Shown here piece after piece: positions 25,930 to 35,197 of a stretch of DNA of 64,000 bases (positions are counted from its first letter, which is position 1; each line of letters begins with the position of its first letter). The DNA comes from UBA1413 sp964461455. GTDB lineage: Bacteria; Bacteroidota; Bacteroidia; Bacteroidales; Prolixibacteraceae. The notes under the pieces were generated by a model. It did no database searches and was not told the DNA's origin. It saw only the letters and a list, made by a program, of their open reading frames with translations. The stretch is taken from assembly GCA_964461455.1 (NCBI GenBank), contig CAYWUJ010000002.1:1-64000 (forward strand), written 5' to 3'. A program made the position numbers and the translations under genes.

Positions 25930-27753
25930 ATGAAAAAGAAATTAATAATATCCCTGCTGGCAGCCATGGTGCTTTCTTCCTGCCAGGAATTCCTGGATCC
26001 GGAATCCCTCTCCACCTTCGACAGCCAGTACATCTTCTCCAATGCCGAAGATGCCCGCAAGGCCGTCAATGCCATGTATGTCCACTTCAGCCACGACGGC
26101 TTCCGCTCGAGGCTTTCCAACAACATGACCGGGAATACCGACATAGAACACAGCAGCGGCTGGACCAGTGATGGTGCCCGCTACCAGATCTGGAACCTGA
26201 ATGCCCAGCCCAACAATGGCGACCTGGGGTATGTGTGGGACCTGGGCTATAAGGCGATCCGCGATGCCAACATCGCCATTGAAGGCATCATGGGCAGTGA
26301 GGCCTATGCCTCGACCGACGCCGAACTGGCCCGCAAGATGAAACATCTCCTGGGCGAAGCCTATACCATGCGTGCTTACTGGTACAGTATCCTCATCACC
26401 TATTTCGGGGATGTCCCCTTCTCCACGGAAGCCCCCAAACCCGGGGTCGAATTCAACCTTCCCAAGGAAAACCGCAATGTCATCCTCTCCCAGGTCATCG
26501 AGGACCTGGTCAACGCCGAGGAGAACATGATGTGGGCCGACCAGCTGCCCAACGGGATTGAGCAGATCAACCGCGAGTATACCCTGGGAATGATCGCCCG
26601 CCTGGCCCTCCAGCGCGGCGGCTGGTACCTGAAACCCGACCTCACCATGGCCCGCGAAGGCGATTACCAGCAGTACTACCAGATCGCCAACCAGTATACC
26701 GCGAAGCTGATCCTGATGAAGGACCGGGAACTACCCCGCGATTTCCGCCAAATCTTCGTCAACCAGTGCAAGTTCATCTCCCCGGTCAACAGCGACATTC
26801 TCTTTGAAGTGCCCTTTGCCATCGGGGAAGGCGACGTGGGCTGGAACATCGGCATCAGGGTCGACGGAGGCTCCTCGGCCAAACACGACTATGGCTCGGG
26901 AAGCAACTACATGGCCATGCCCCCTACCTACCTTTACTCCTTCGACACCCTCGACATCAGGCGCGACGTGACCTGCGGCCTTTACACCATCAATACAGAT
27001 AATGAAAAGGTATTGGTCTCTACCGGTAACATGAACATCTCACAGGGAAAATGGAGCCGTCATCTGCTCCCCACCCCTCCCGGAAAATCAACCGACAAGG
27101 GGACCGGCATCAACTGGCCCATGCTGCGCTATTCCGACGTGCTGCTGATGCACGCAGAAGCAGAAAATGAACTCAACGGCCCCTCGGGACTGGCACAGGA
27201 AGCCCTTAAAAGGGTGAGAAGAAGAGCCTTCCCTGAGTCGGCCTGGGCCACGAAAGTCGACCAATATGTCGCGGAAGTCTCTGCCAGCAAGGAGACCTTC
27301 TTCGAAGCCATCGTCGATGAACGCGCCTGGGAATTCGGGGGCGAAATGATCCGCAAATACGAACTTATCCGCTGGGGAAACTACCACCAGAAAGTCTCCG
27401 AAATGGTGACGGAACTGAAAAAAATGGCCGACGATGCCAACAACGGCACGGGCACCCTCCCCGATTACCTCTATGTCAAAAATGACGAAAACGGCGACCT
27501 GCTCATTTATAACCTCGACAGGAAAGTCCTGGCCGCCCCCGATGAGAGCTGGGAACAGGCCAACTGGCTGATATCCATGTGGGATACCAATCTGGGAACA
27601 TACCGGGAGTGGATCACCAGGGACTGGGAAAACTACATCACCGGTTCCAAAATCAACGTTCCCGACGGTGTGGTCAGGTATATCTTCCCCATTCCCACCA
27701 TCGGCATCGACAACAGCAAAGGGGTCCTGAAAAACGACGGCTATGGTTTCTGA
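25930..27753 (+). CDS. SusD/RagB-family lipoprotein (pair 2)
   Basis: A 607-residue surface lipoprotein with lipobox MVLSSCQEFLDPESL. SusD features: KHLLGEAYTMRAYWYSILITYFGDVPF, LRYSDVLLMHAEAENELNG and VDERAWEFGGEMIRKYELIRWG. It begins 25 bp after the SusC stop and partners it. The unusually spaced N-terminus follows the normal sequence SSC-Q; ligand inferred as pectic oligomer. Confidence 0.95.
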   Translation: MKKKLIISLLAAMVLSSCQEFLDPESLSTFDSQYIFSNAEDARKAVNAMYVHFSHDGFRSRLSNNMTGNTDIEHSSGWTSDGARYQIWNLNAQPNNGDLGYVWDLGYKAIRDANIAIEGIMGSEAYASTDAELARKMKHLLGEAYTMRAYWYSILITYFGDVPFSTEAPKPGVEFNLPKENRNVILSQVIEDLVNAEENMMWADQLPNGIEQINREYTLGMIARLALQRGGWYLKPDLTMAREGDYQQYYQIANQYTAKLILMKDRELPRDFRQIFVNQCKFISPVNSDILFEVPFAIGEGDVGWNIGIRVDGGSSAKHDYGSGSNYMAMPPTYLYSFDTLDIRRDVTCGLYTINTDNEKVLVSTGNMNISQGKWSRHLLPTPPGKSTDKGTGINWPMLRYSDVLLMHAEAENELNGPSGLAQEALKRVRRRAFPESAWATKVDQYVAEVSASKETFFEAIVDERAWEFGGEMIRKYELIRWGNYHQKVSEMVTELKKMADDANNGTGTLPDYLYVKNDENGDLLIYNLDRKVLAAPDESWEQANWLISMWDTNLGTYREWITRDWENYITGSKINVPDGVVRYIFPIPTIGIDNSKGVLKNDGYGF

Positions 27754-27781
27754 AGCTTTTAACAAGTTAAATGACAAGATT

Positions 27782-29431
27782 ATGAAGAAGAGAATATTTC
27801 CCATTATCACCGCCACGTTGCTGTTCTTTACAGGAGTGTTATGCATGGTAGCCTGCGAGGAAGATGAGGTTTATCCCCGTACCAGGCTTTTCATGCCGGT
27901 CCTCAATGAGGAGCTGACTGCCGAACAGAACAACATCATCGTCAACATGGCCAGGATGAAAGATGCAGTCACCTATAAGCTGGAGATCAGCCGCGACACC
28001 TTTAAAACCATCGATTACACGGTGACCGTCGACACCAACTATGTGGTCATCAACCAGGAACTGGTGGGAGAAGAGCTGCTGTGGTTCACCTATTACCAGG
28101 TCAGGGCCACGGCTTTCGCCGATGATCCCGCATACAACAGCAAAACCTCTGACCTGGGGAGCGTGAGGACCCAGAAGTTCCCCTCCAATATGGGAGCTCC
28201 GACAACCTTCGACGTCCTCGACAACCAGGCCAGGGTTTTTTGGACCCCCGCGGGTGCTGCCATCACCCACATCAGGGTGTATGCCATCAGTGACGTGAGA
28301 CTCGCCACCCCCCTGCTCACCTTCGAGGTCACCCCCGAAGAGCAACTGGCAGGAGAAACCTACATCAACGGCCTTACCGCCTCCACCTCATACAACATCG
28401 CGGTCTTCAGCAATGAGACCCTCAGGGGCTGGGAAATCTATTCCACAAAACCTCCCCTGGTGGCAGGAGATAATGTGATTAACCTGACCGGTATTGAAAG
28501 CACCACCATCCTGGCCGACACCCTGCCCGATGTTCCCGGAGGCTCCATCATCCTTCTGGAAGGGGGAAGATCCTATCAAACAGGCGGATATAAATTCGAC
28601 AAATCGATAACCCTGATGAGTGGCTACAGCTTTACGCCCGCCCTTCCGCATATCGATTGTACCTCGAACTTCAATATCGCCGGTGATGTGGCTGTCGATT
28701 CCATAGTATTCAAAAATATCCACTTTTCCGGGGCTTACGATTCCAGGTATGTTTTCAATCCTAACGAATCGACCCCTTACAACGTTGGGGAAATCCGCTT
28801 CGAAGGCTGCCGGGTGACTCAGCTCAGGGGGGTGGCCCGTTTCCGGGGTCCTGCCCCCGGCATGATCCACAAATTCACCATGAACAACTGCCTGGTCGAC
28901 AGTATCAGGGATTATGCCGTGGTTTGCACCGACACCGATAACGGGGTGGCCGTGGGCGACATTCTCCTGACCAACTCCACCTTCTCACGCTGCCGCTATT
29001 TCCTGATCTCCCGCATGCAGTCCAACTCGGTGGTGATCGACAACTGCACCCTGAGTGAGGTGCCGGCCAGGGGACAGATCATGTTCCGGTGGAGAGGTGG
29101 TGAAGGAAATGCCGACATTACCAACGGGTTGACCATCAGAAACACCATCTGGGGTCATGCCTGGGATGAAGCCACCTCGGGTAGCTATGATTTTAAAGCC
29201 CACAACGGCGGCATCAGCCTGGCGGCCACTACGCTGAACTTTGTCAACGTTTACACAACGTCGCAGTTTCTCTTTGCCGCGGGGAACGAACTTCCCGGCC
29301 TTCCTGCGGGCAACTATGCCGGCACCGGCGCCGACCTGTGGGTGAATCCTTACGGCGGTATGGACTTTCACTTCAAAGACACGGCATTCCCCGGAAAGAA
29401 CGATACCGGCGATCCGCGGTGGAGACCGTAA
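27782..29431 (+). CDS. Surface lipoprotein with Fn3-like and beta-helix (DUF4957/DUF5123-type) parts
   Basis: The 549-residue lipoprotein has lipobox MVACEEDEV after a short hydrophobic leader; ATG 27782 is chosen because it begins MKKRIFPIITATLLFF, the longer frame adding 13 residues from the end of susD. Residues about 25-230 look like two fibronectin-III-type modules (YQVRATAFADDP; STSYNIAVFSNETLRG). The remainder has the repeated short strands and N/D ladders of a right-handed beta-helix (VFKNIHFSG, HKFTMNNCLVDSI, VVIDNCTLSE). In Bacteroidota such proteins follow SusD in pectin loci and are named for DUF4957/DUF5123. They may bind or cleave pectin; no lyase catalytic residues were identified. 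Confidence 0.8.
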   Translation: MKKRIFPIITATLLFFTGVLCMVACEEDEVYPRTRLFMPVLNEELTAEQNNIIVNMARMKDAVTYKLEISRDTFKTIDYTVTVDTNYVVINQELVGEELLWFTYYQVRATAFADDPAYNSKTSDLGSVRTQKFPSNMGAPTTFDVLDNQARVFWTPAGAAITHIRVYAISDVRLATPLLTFEVTPEEQLAGETYINGLTASTSYNIAVFSNETLRGWEIYSTKPPLVAGDNVINLTGIESTTILADTLPDVPGGSIILLEGGRSYQTGGYKFDKSITLMSGYSFTPALPHIDCTSNFNIAGDVAVDSIVFKNIHFSGAYDSRYVFNPNESTPYNVGEIRFEGCRVTQLRGVARFRGPAPGMIHKFTMNNCLVDSIRDYAVVCTDTDNGVAVGDILLTNSTFSRCRYFLISRMQSNSVVIDNCTLSEVPARGQIMFRWRGGEGNADITNGLTIRNTIWGHAWDEATSGSYDFKAHNGGISLAATTLNFVNVYTTSQFLFAAGNELPGLPAGNYAGTGADLWVNPYGGMDFHFKDTAFPGKNDTGDPRWRP

Positions 29432-29473
29432 TCACCTGACTGACAAACCCCTTACGGGGAGAATCAACGGGGA

Positions 29474-29497
29474 GGGCAGGAAAGTGATCTCCTGCCC
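29474..29497 (+). promoter_or_regulatory. Intercistronic stem-loop before the pectate lyase gene
   Basis: GGGCAGGA (29474-29481) and TCCTGCCC (29490-29497) are perfect 8-bp arms around 8 bases, 66 bp before the lyase start. No U tract follows, so an mRNA-stability or processing role is likelier than termination. Confidence 0.45.
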
Positions 29498-29562
29498 TGC
29501 CCTCCCTCTTTCGGGGCGATGACCACCACCCTTTCTCTTCACGAACCCAGAAAAAAAATATC

Positions 29563-30975
29563 ATGAGGATCCTGAACCTTATCTTACTGGGCACCTGCCT
29601 GATGGCTGGTGCGAATGCCCAGCCGCCGGCCTTTCCCGGTGCCGCGGGCGGCGGTAAATACACCACCGGAGGGCGGGGCGGAGTAGTACTCTTCGTCGAC
29701 AACCTCAACGACAAGGGGCAGGGCAGCCTGCGGAAAGCCGTGGAGGCCCGCGGAGCCCGCACCATCCTCTTCCGGGTGTCGGGAACCATAGAACTCGAAA
29801 AACCCATCTACATCAAAAACGACAGCATCACCATCGCCGGACAGTCGGCACCCGGTGATGGCATTTGCCTGAAGAATTATGGCATTGAGGTGGAAGCCAG
29901 TCAGGTCATCCTCCGCTATCTGCGGGTCAGACCCGGCGACAGTTCCGGCGGTGAACAGGATGCCATTTCCGGAATACGCCAGCACGACATCATCATCGAC
30001 CATTGCAGCTTCAGCTGGTCGAACGACGAGACCGCCTCCTTTTATGACAACACCGACTTCACCCTGCAGTGGTGCATCATCAGCGAAAGCCTCAACAAGT
30101 CGGCCCATCATAAGGGGGAACACGGTTACGGCGGCATCTGGGGCGGCAACAACGCCAGTTTCCATCATAACCTGATCAGCGACCATACCAGCCGGAATCC
30201 CCGGTTCTGCGGGTCGCGCTACACCAACGACCCGGAAAGGGAAAAAACCGACTTCCGCAACAATGTCATCTACAACTGGGGCAATAACTCGGTGTACGGT
30301 GGGGAAGAGGGAAACTACAACATCGCCGGCAACTACTATAAACCGGGACCCGCCACTTCCAGAAGTTCCTACCGGAGGCTCCTGGAACTCACCCTGAACT
30401 TCTTTGATGAACGTTACAACACGGTCCCCCTGGGACCCGGAAAATTCTACATTAAGGGGAACATGCTGGAGGGCCATCCCGATGTGTCGCGTGACAACTG
30501 GAAATTCGGCGTTCAGGGCAGCGGGGTGACCCCGACCCTTAAAAACAATGCCCGCCTGAAATGCCCGGTTCAGGTGACCAAAATAAAGAAACAGTCGGCT
30601 TTTGCGGCCTGCCGCGATGTCCTCCATGAAGCAGGGGCTTCCCTCAGGCGCGATTCCGTCGACCTGAGAATCATCGAGGAGACCTGGACCGGCGTGGAAA
30701 AATATGGCGAAAGCTTCCGCGGTGGCGGCAAGGGAATCATCGACTCCCCGGCGGCAGTGGGCGGATGGCCCCTGCTGGCCTCCCTTCCCCCTCCCACCGA
30801 CAACGATAACGACGGCATGGCCGACGACTGGGAAATCTCACGGAAACTCGATCCCGCCGATCCCCACGACCACAAAATATACACGCTTTCCAGGGAATTC
30901 ACCAACCTGGAAGTCTACCTCAACTCCCTGACCCTCCGGAAAAAAACACGGGCCAACCCCAACCTCCCCCATTGA
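29563..30975 (+). CDS. Pectate lyase, PL1 family
   Basis: The 470-residue exported enzyme (signal peptide LNLILLGTCLMAGANAQ) should split de-esterified homogalacturonan by beta-elimination. PL1 features include FPGAAGGGKYTTGGRGG at the mature N-terminus, VSGTIEL, ITIAGQSAPGDGI, IIIDHCSFSWSNDE, and ISDHTSRNPRF holding the likely catalytic arginine region. Its C-terminal domain (NDGMADDWEISRKLDP) is a short calcium-binding, dockerin-like tail seen in Bacteroidota PL1 proteins. It is closely related to the second half of the next gene, which its stop codon overlaps (TGATG). Confidence 0.93.
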   Translation: MRILNLILLGTCLMAGANAQPPAFPGAAGGGKYTTGGRGGVVLFVDNLNDKGQGSLRKAVEARGARTILFRVSGTIELEKPIYIKNDSITIAGQSAPGDGICLKNYGIEVEASQVILRYLRVRPGDSSGGEQDAISGIRQHDIIIDHCSFSWSNDETASFYDNTDFTLQWCIISESLNKSAHHKGEHGYGGIWGGNNASFHHNLISDHTSRNPRFCGSRYTNDPEREKTDFRNNVIYNWGNNSVYGGEEGNYNIAGNYYKPGPATSRSSYRRLLELTLNFFDERYNTVPLGPGKFYIKGNMLEGHPDVSRDNWKFGVQGSGVTPTLKNNARLKCPVQVTKIKKQSAFAACRDVLHEAGASLRRDSVDLRIIEETWTGVEKYGESFRGGGKGIIDSPAAVGGWPLLASLPPPTDNDNDGMADDWEISRKLDPADPHDHKIYTLSREFTNLEVYLNSLTLRKKTRANPNLPH

Positions 30976-33900
30976 TGAAACCCAATAACTTCCGCATGAC
31001 ACTTCACGACAGATACCACCACAAACTGACCTCGCTTTTGCTGATGACAGCAGCCTTGCTGGTGCTCCTTCCCCTGATGGCGGCTCCGCCGTCCCTCCCG
31101 TCGGGGAATAACACCACAGAAGCCGATATCGTCGTGGCCGCCGATGGCAGCGGCGACTTCACCACCCTGCAGGCCGCCATCAATGCCGTTCCCTCCAACA
31201 GCGACCGCACTACCGTCATTTACATCAAAAGAGGGCTCTATGACCGCGAAAAGCTCATCGTTCCCTCCGACAAGAAAAATGTCACCCTGCTGGGGGAAAG
31301 CCGCGATGAGACCATTATCAGCTATCATCTCTACAACTGCGGCGAAGGTAAATGTCCTGCGGAAGATGCGGCCCTCTGGAGCGGTGAGAATATCCTCACT
31401 TCGGCGACCCTGACCATCACAGCCCCCGGGTTCAGGGCCGAGAACCTTACCATCAGGAATACCGCAGGACCCACAGGCCAGGCACAGGCGCTGACCATCA
31501 GGGCCGACAAATGCGTTTTCCTCAATTGCACCATTCTGGGATACCAGGATACCATATACTTCTGGAGGGCAGGAACACGCAGCTATTTCGGACATTGTCT
31601 GATCGCCGGGCGTACCGATTACATTTATGGCGACGGTATCGCCTTCTTCGACCAGTGCGAAATACGCAGCTGGGGAGGCGGATGGATCACCGCTCCCTCG
31701 ACCCCTCAAAACCAGCCCTACGGATTTGTCTTCAGCCATTGCACCATCACCTACAGTATGGATAGTCCCCGCGCGGGAGACGACGGAACCAGCTTCTTTC
31801 TGGGACGTCCCTGGCACGCCTACCCCAAGGTGGCCTGGCTCTTCTGCGACCTCTCTGAGAAAGTAAATCCCCGGGGCTGGGACAAGGTCATGAATGAAGA
31901 GGAGATGGGGTCCTATATCGCGACCAGCCCTGACATCCATCTCTATGAATACGAAAACAGCGGTTTGGGAGCCGACATGAGCGGACGGACGGACTGGGTG
32001 GGACTGCGGGCCCTCACTGCCGCCGAAGCCCCTGATTATACGGTGCAGAAAGTACTCGGGGGAACCGATAACTGGGATCCCACCGCCAGTGCTCCCATGG
32101 TCAGGGAATTCACATGGTCGGGCCTGGGAGCCACTGCCGACTGGCTGCTGCCTGCCAACTGGAATCCCGAAGGGGTTCCGGCCACCGGAGAAAGCGCCAC
32201 CGTCACGGGCGACCACACCCTGCTGGCCTCCGGAAATTTCACGGCCGACCTCCACCTCAGGGAGAAGGCCCGGCTTTCGGTCACCGGAAAGGCCGGGGCT
32301 CCTTACATCTCTGCCGGAAGAGCCATCTTTCTGGCCGGGGCCTCTGACACCCTTGCGGGAAAAGTGGCCCTGAAAGATACCCTGACCTGCCACATTGCAG
32401 GGGAACTCACCATGAACGCTACCCTATCGGGAATTAAACCCCTGTGGAAAACAGGCGCCGGGATTTTACAGCTCACCGCCGCCAATAACGACTTCTCAGG
32501 GCCCATCCTGATCAGCATGGGAAAAGTGAAAGCCCCGGCTGCCGGATCGCTGGGAAAAGGAGCCGTTGGTGTCTCCGCCGGCGCCACCCTGGAGATCGGA
32601 GACCCTTCGGCGTTCTTCGCCAAGGCCCGCCTCTCCCTGGAAACGGGAAGCTCCCTGGTGCTGAAGGACGATGTCACCACCAGTGAGTTTTATGTCGCCG
32701 GAACCCTGCAGCCACCGGGGGAATATAACGCCACCACGCATCCCACCATCATCGCAGGAAGCGGAAAGGTCATCGTCGGCCGCCCTGAACAGTTTCTCTT
32801 TACCGCCGCGGTCAGCACCGACTGGGACAACCCGGGGAATTACTCCCCCGCCCTGCTCCCCCTGGCGGGAGAAACCATCATCTGCGAGAAGGAGATGCAG
32901 ACCACGGGGACCATTATGACTGCCGGCATCATCTTCCGCAACGGAGGCACCCTGAGGCTCCGCGGAAATCACCAGGCTACCGGAACCCTCCACCTCGAAG
33001 AAGGATCGGTCATTAAGTACAATACCGGGGGAACAGGAATGGTCCTGAACGCCCCCCTTTCCGTGGGAGGAAACGTGACCATGATATTGGAGAGCGACAA
33101 TGCTGCCGGAAGCACCATGACCCTCTCAGGGCCCCTGACGGGCAGCGGCACGGTGACCGCCGTCAACAACGGGAAAAACAGCATTCACAACACCGGCAGG
33201 GTGCTTCTCACCGGTGATAATTCAGGATTCTCAGGAATATGGAGCGTTGAGCGCCTCGGAACCAAATACCCCGGTGATGATGCCTATGTCACCCTGATCG
33301 AGGGGAACGGGGCCAACAGCTTCGGCCCTGGTAAGATAAGAGCGGCCTTTAACAACAGGGTGGTCTTCAGCCATGGGGGTGCTGTCACCGGCGGCCTCGA
33401 CCTCACCCTCGCGGGCGAGTCCAGGGCACGCCTGCAAACCACGGTGACCGTCAGCCATTACCTCCTCAACGGCGCCAGTGTCCCTGCCGGGGTCTACTCG
33501 GCACAGAGCCATCCCCGGTATTACGAAGGTCCCGGGAGTCTCACCGTAGGGGAGGATATCCCTCCCCCGCCGCTGCTGGCCGCCTTCCCCGGGGCCCAGG
33601 GTTTCGGGAAATACACCACCGGAGGACGCGGGGGCAGAGTCCTCTTTGTCACCAACCTGAATGACGACAACAACCCCGGGTCGCTGCGCCATGCCATCAA
33701 CCAGACAGGGGCCCGCATGATCCTCTTCAGGGTGTCAGGCACCATACCGCTGAAATCGGAGCTGCGCATCAAAAACGGTGACCTGACCATTGCCGGACAG
33801 ACGGCACCGGGCGATGGAATTACCCTGCGCGACTATCCGGTCACCATCGATGCCGACAATGTCATCATCAGGGTTCTCCGCTTCCGCATGGGGGATGCCG

Positions 33901-35195
33901 CGCAACAGGAAGGCGATGCCCTCGGAGGCAGGGAGATCAGCAAGGTCATCATCGACCACTGTTCCATGAGCTGGTCGACCGATGAGTGCGTCTCCTTTTA
34001 CCAGAATGAGGATTTTACCCTGCAGTGGTGCCTCATCTCCGAAAGCCTGAAAAATTCCGTACACGGCAAGGGGGCCCACGGTTATGGCGGCATCTGGGGA
34101 GGGCGCAGAGCCTCCTTCCACCATAACCTGCTGGCCCACCACGACAGCCGCAATCCCCGACTGGGAGAGATCAACGGCAGTGACTTCGCCCTCACCGACC
34201 TGGTAGACCTGCGCAACAACGTCATCTACAACTGGGTAGGCAACAGCGCCTACGGCGGCGAAGCGATGAACGCCAACATCGTCGGATGCACCTACAAACC
34301 CGGGCCTGCAACCACTAAAAAAGAGAGGATCATCGCCATCGACAAGGAAACCGATCAGGGATACCCGACCACAGGGTTATGGGGAAAATTCTTCATCGAA
34401 GGGAACACCCTTACCGCCTCGGCAAGGGCGACCAATGACAACTGGACCTACGGGGTCTACAACCAGTTCAACGACAAGTACGGAATCGTCCCCCAGGCCG
34501 ACAGGGAAGCCATGCGGCTGGCGGCTCCCCTCGACTTCGGGGAAATCACCACCCACACTGCCGAAAAGGCCTACGAGAGGGTCCTCGACTATGCCGGAGC
34601 CTCCCTGGTCAGGGATACGGTCGACCGGCGGATCATCCACGATGTGAGAACAGGCACAGCTACCTTCATGACCGGGGGCAACGGCAGTGTTAAAGGAATT
34701 ATCGACACCCAGGAGCATGTGGGGGGATGGCCCGTGCTGAATTCCCTGCCGGCACCCGCCGACAGCGACAACGACGGCATGCCCGACAGCTGGGAGGATG
34801 ACCACGGCCTCGACAGAAACTCCCCCGCCGACGCACAAAACACCAGCGTCGATGGGAAATATCCCAATATTGAGGTCTATATCAACAGTCTGATGGCGGT
34901 CATTACCGAAAACCAGGTCAAAGAGGGCACCACCACCGCAGCCGTCCTCACCCCTCACCGCAGTGACCCTCTTGATATCCGTTTCGATCCCCGCTCGGCC
35001 ACCCTGAAAATCATCCACATCGCGGGGATCACCAGGGTCGACCTCTTTGCCGTGACCGGGACCCGCATGCAGAGCGCCATGGTATGCAACGAAGAGGTGA
35101 CCATGAACGTGTCGGGACTTCGCGCCGGCGTTTACATCATCCGTATCAGCGACACAGAGCGGAATGTCCATTCCGGAAAATTCATAAAGAACTGA
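30975..35195 (+). CDS. CE8 pectin methylesterase - PL1 pectate lyase fusion with T9SS signal
   Basis: A 1406-residue secreted protein combining two steps of pectin breakdown. Signal peptide ends near LPLMAAPP. CE8 occupies about 50-360: GQAQALTIRA, GYQDTIYFW (188), GRTDYIYGDG (211; D nucleophile) and LGRPW (275) carry the expected catalytic residues. About 370-865 is a linker of Gly/Thr-rich strands (WNPEGVPATGESATVTG), probably beta-helical modules. PL1 follows at about 870-1330 (FPGAQGFGKYTTGGRGG; ITIAGQTAPGDG; NDGMPDSWEDDHGLDR). The last 75 residues are a type IX sorting domain (FAVTGTRMQ ... LRAGVYIIRI). The start ATG 30975 overlaps the previous stop. Confidence 0.93.
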   Translation: MKPNNFRMTLHDRYHHKLTSLLLMTAALLVLLPLMAAPPSLPSGNNTTEADIVVAADGSGDFTTLQAAINAVPSNSDRTTVIYIKRGLYDREKLIVPSDKKNVTLLGESRDETIISYHLYNCGEGKCPAEDAALWSGENILTSATLTITAPGFRAENLTIRNTAGPTGQAQALTIRADKCVFLNCTILGYQDTIYFWRAGTRSYFGHCLIAGRTDYIYGDGIAFFDQCEIRSWGGGWITAPSTPQNQPYGFVFSHCTITYSMDSPRAGDDGTSFFLGRPWHAYPKVAWLFCDLSEKVNPRGWDKVMNEEEMGSYIATSPDIHLYEYENSGLGADMSGRTDWVGLRALTAAEAPDYTVQKVLGGTDNWDPTASAPMVREFTWSGLGATADWLLPANWNPEGVPATGESATVTGDHTLLASGNFTADLHLREKARLSVTGKAGAPYISAGRAIFLAGASDTLAGKVALKDTLTCHIAGELTMNATLSGIKPLWKTGAGILQLTAANNDFSGPILISMGKVKAPAAGSLGKGAVGVSAGATLEIGDPSAFFAKARLSLETGSSLVLKDDVTTSEFYVAGTLQPPGEYNATTHPTIIAGSGKVIVGRPEQFLFTAAVSTDWDNPGNYSPALLPLAGETIICEKEMQTTGTIMTAGIIFRNGGTLRLRGNHQATGTLHLEEGSVIKYNTGGTGMVLNAPLSVGGNVTMILESDNAAGSTMTLSGPLTGSGTVTAVNNGKNSIHNTGRVLLTGDNSGFSGIWSVERLGTKYPGDDAYVTLIEGNGANSFGPGKIRAAFNNRVVFSHGGAVTGGLDLTLAGESRARLQTTVTVSHYLLNGASVPAGVYSAQSHPRYYEGPGSLTVGEDIPPPPLLAAFPGAQGFGKYTTGGRGGRVLFVTNLNDDNNPGSLRHAINQTGARMILFRVSGTIPLKSELRIKNGDLTIAGQTAPGDGITLRDYPVTIDADNVIIRVLRFRMGDAAQQEGDALGGREISKVIIDHCSMSWSTDECVSFYQNEDFTLQWCLISESLKNSVHGKGAHGYGGIWGGRRASFHHNLLAHHDSRNPRLGEINGSDFALTDLVDLRNNVIYNWVGNSAYGGEAMNANIVGCTYKPGPATTKKERIIAIDKETDQGYPTTGLWGKFFIEGNTLTASARATNDNWTYGVYNQFNDKYGIVPQADREAMRLAAPLDFGEITTHTAEKAYERVLDYAGASLVRDTVDRRIIHDVRTGTATFMTGGNGSVKGIIDTQEHVGGWPVLNSLPAPADSDNDGMPDSWEDDHGLDRNSPADAQNTSVDGKYPNIEVYINSLMAVITENQVKEGTTTAAVLTPHRSDPLDIRFDPRSATLKIIHIAGITRVDLFAVTGTRMQSAMVCNEEVTMNVSGLRAGVYIIRISDTERNVHSGKFIKN

Positions 35196-35197
35196 AG

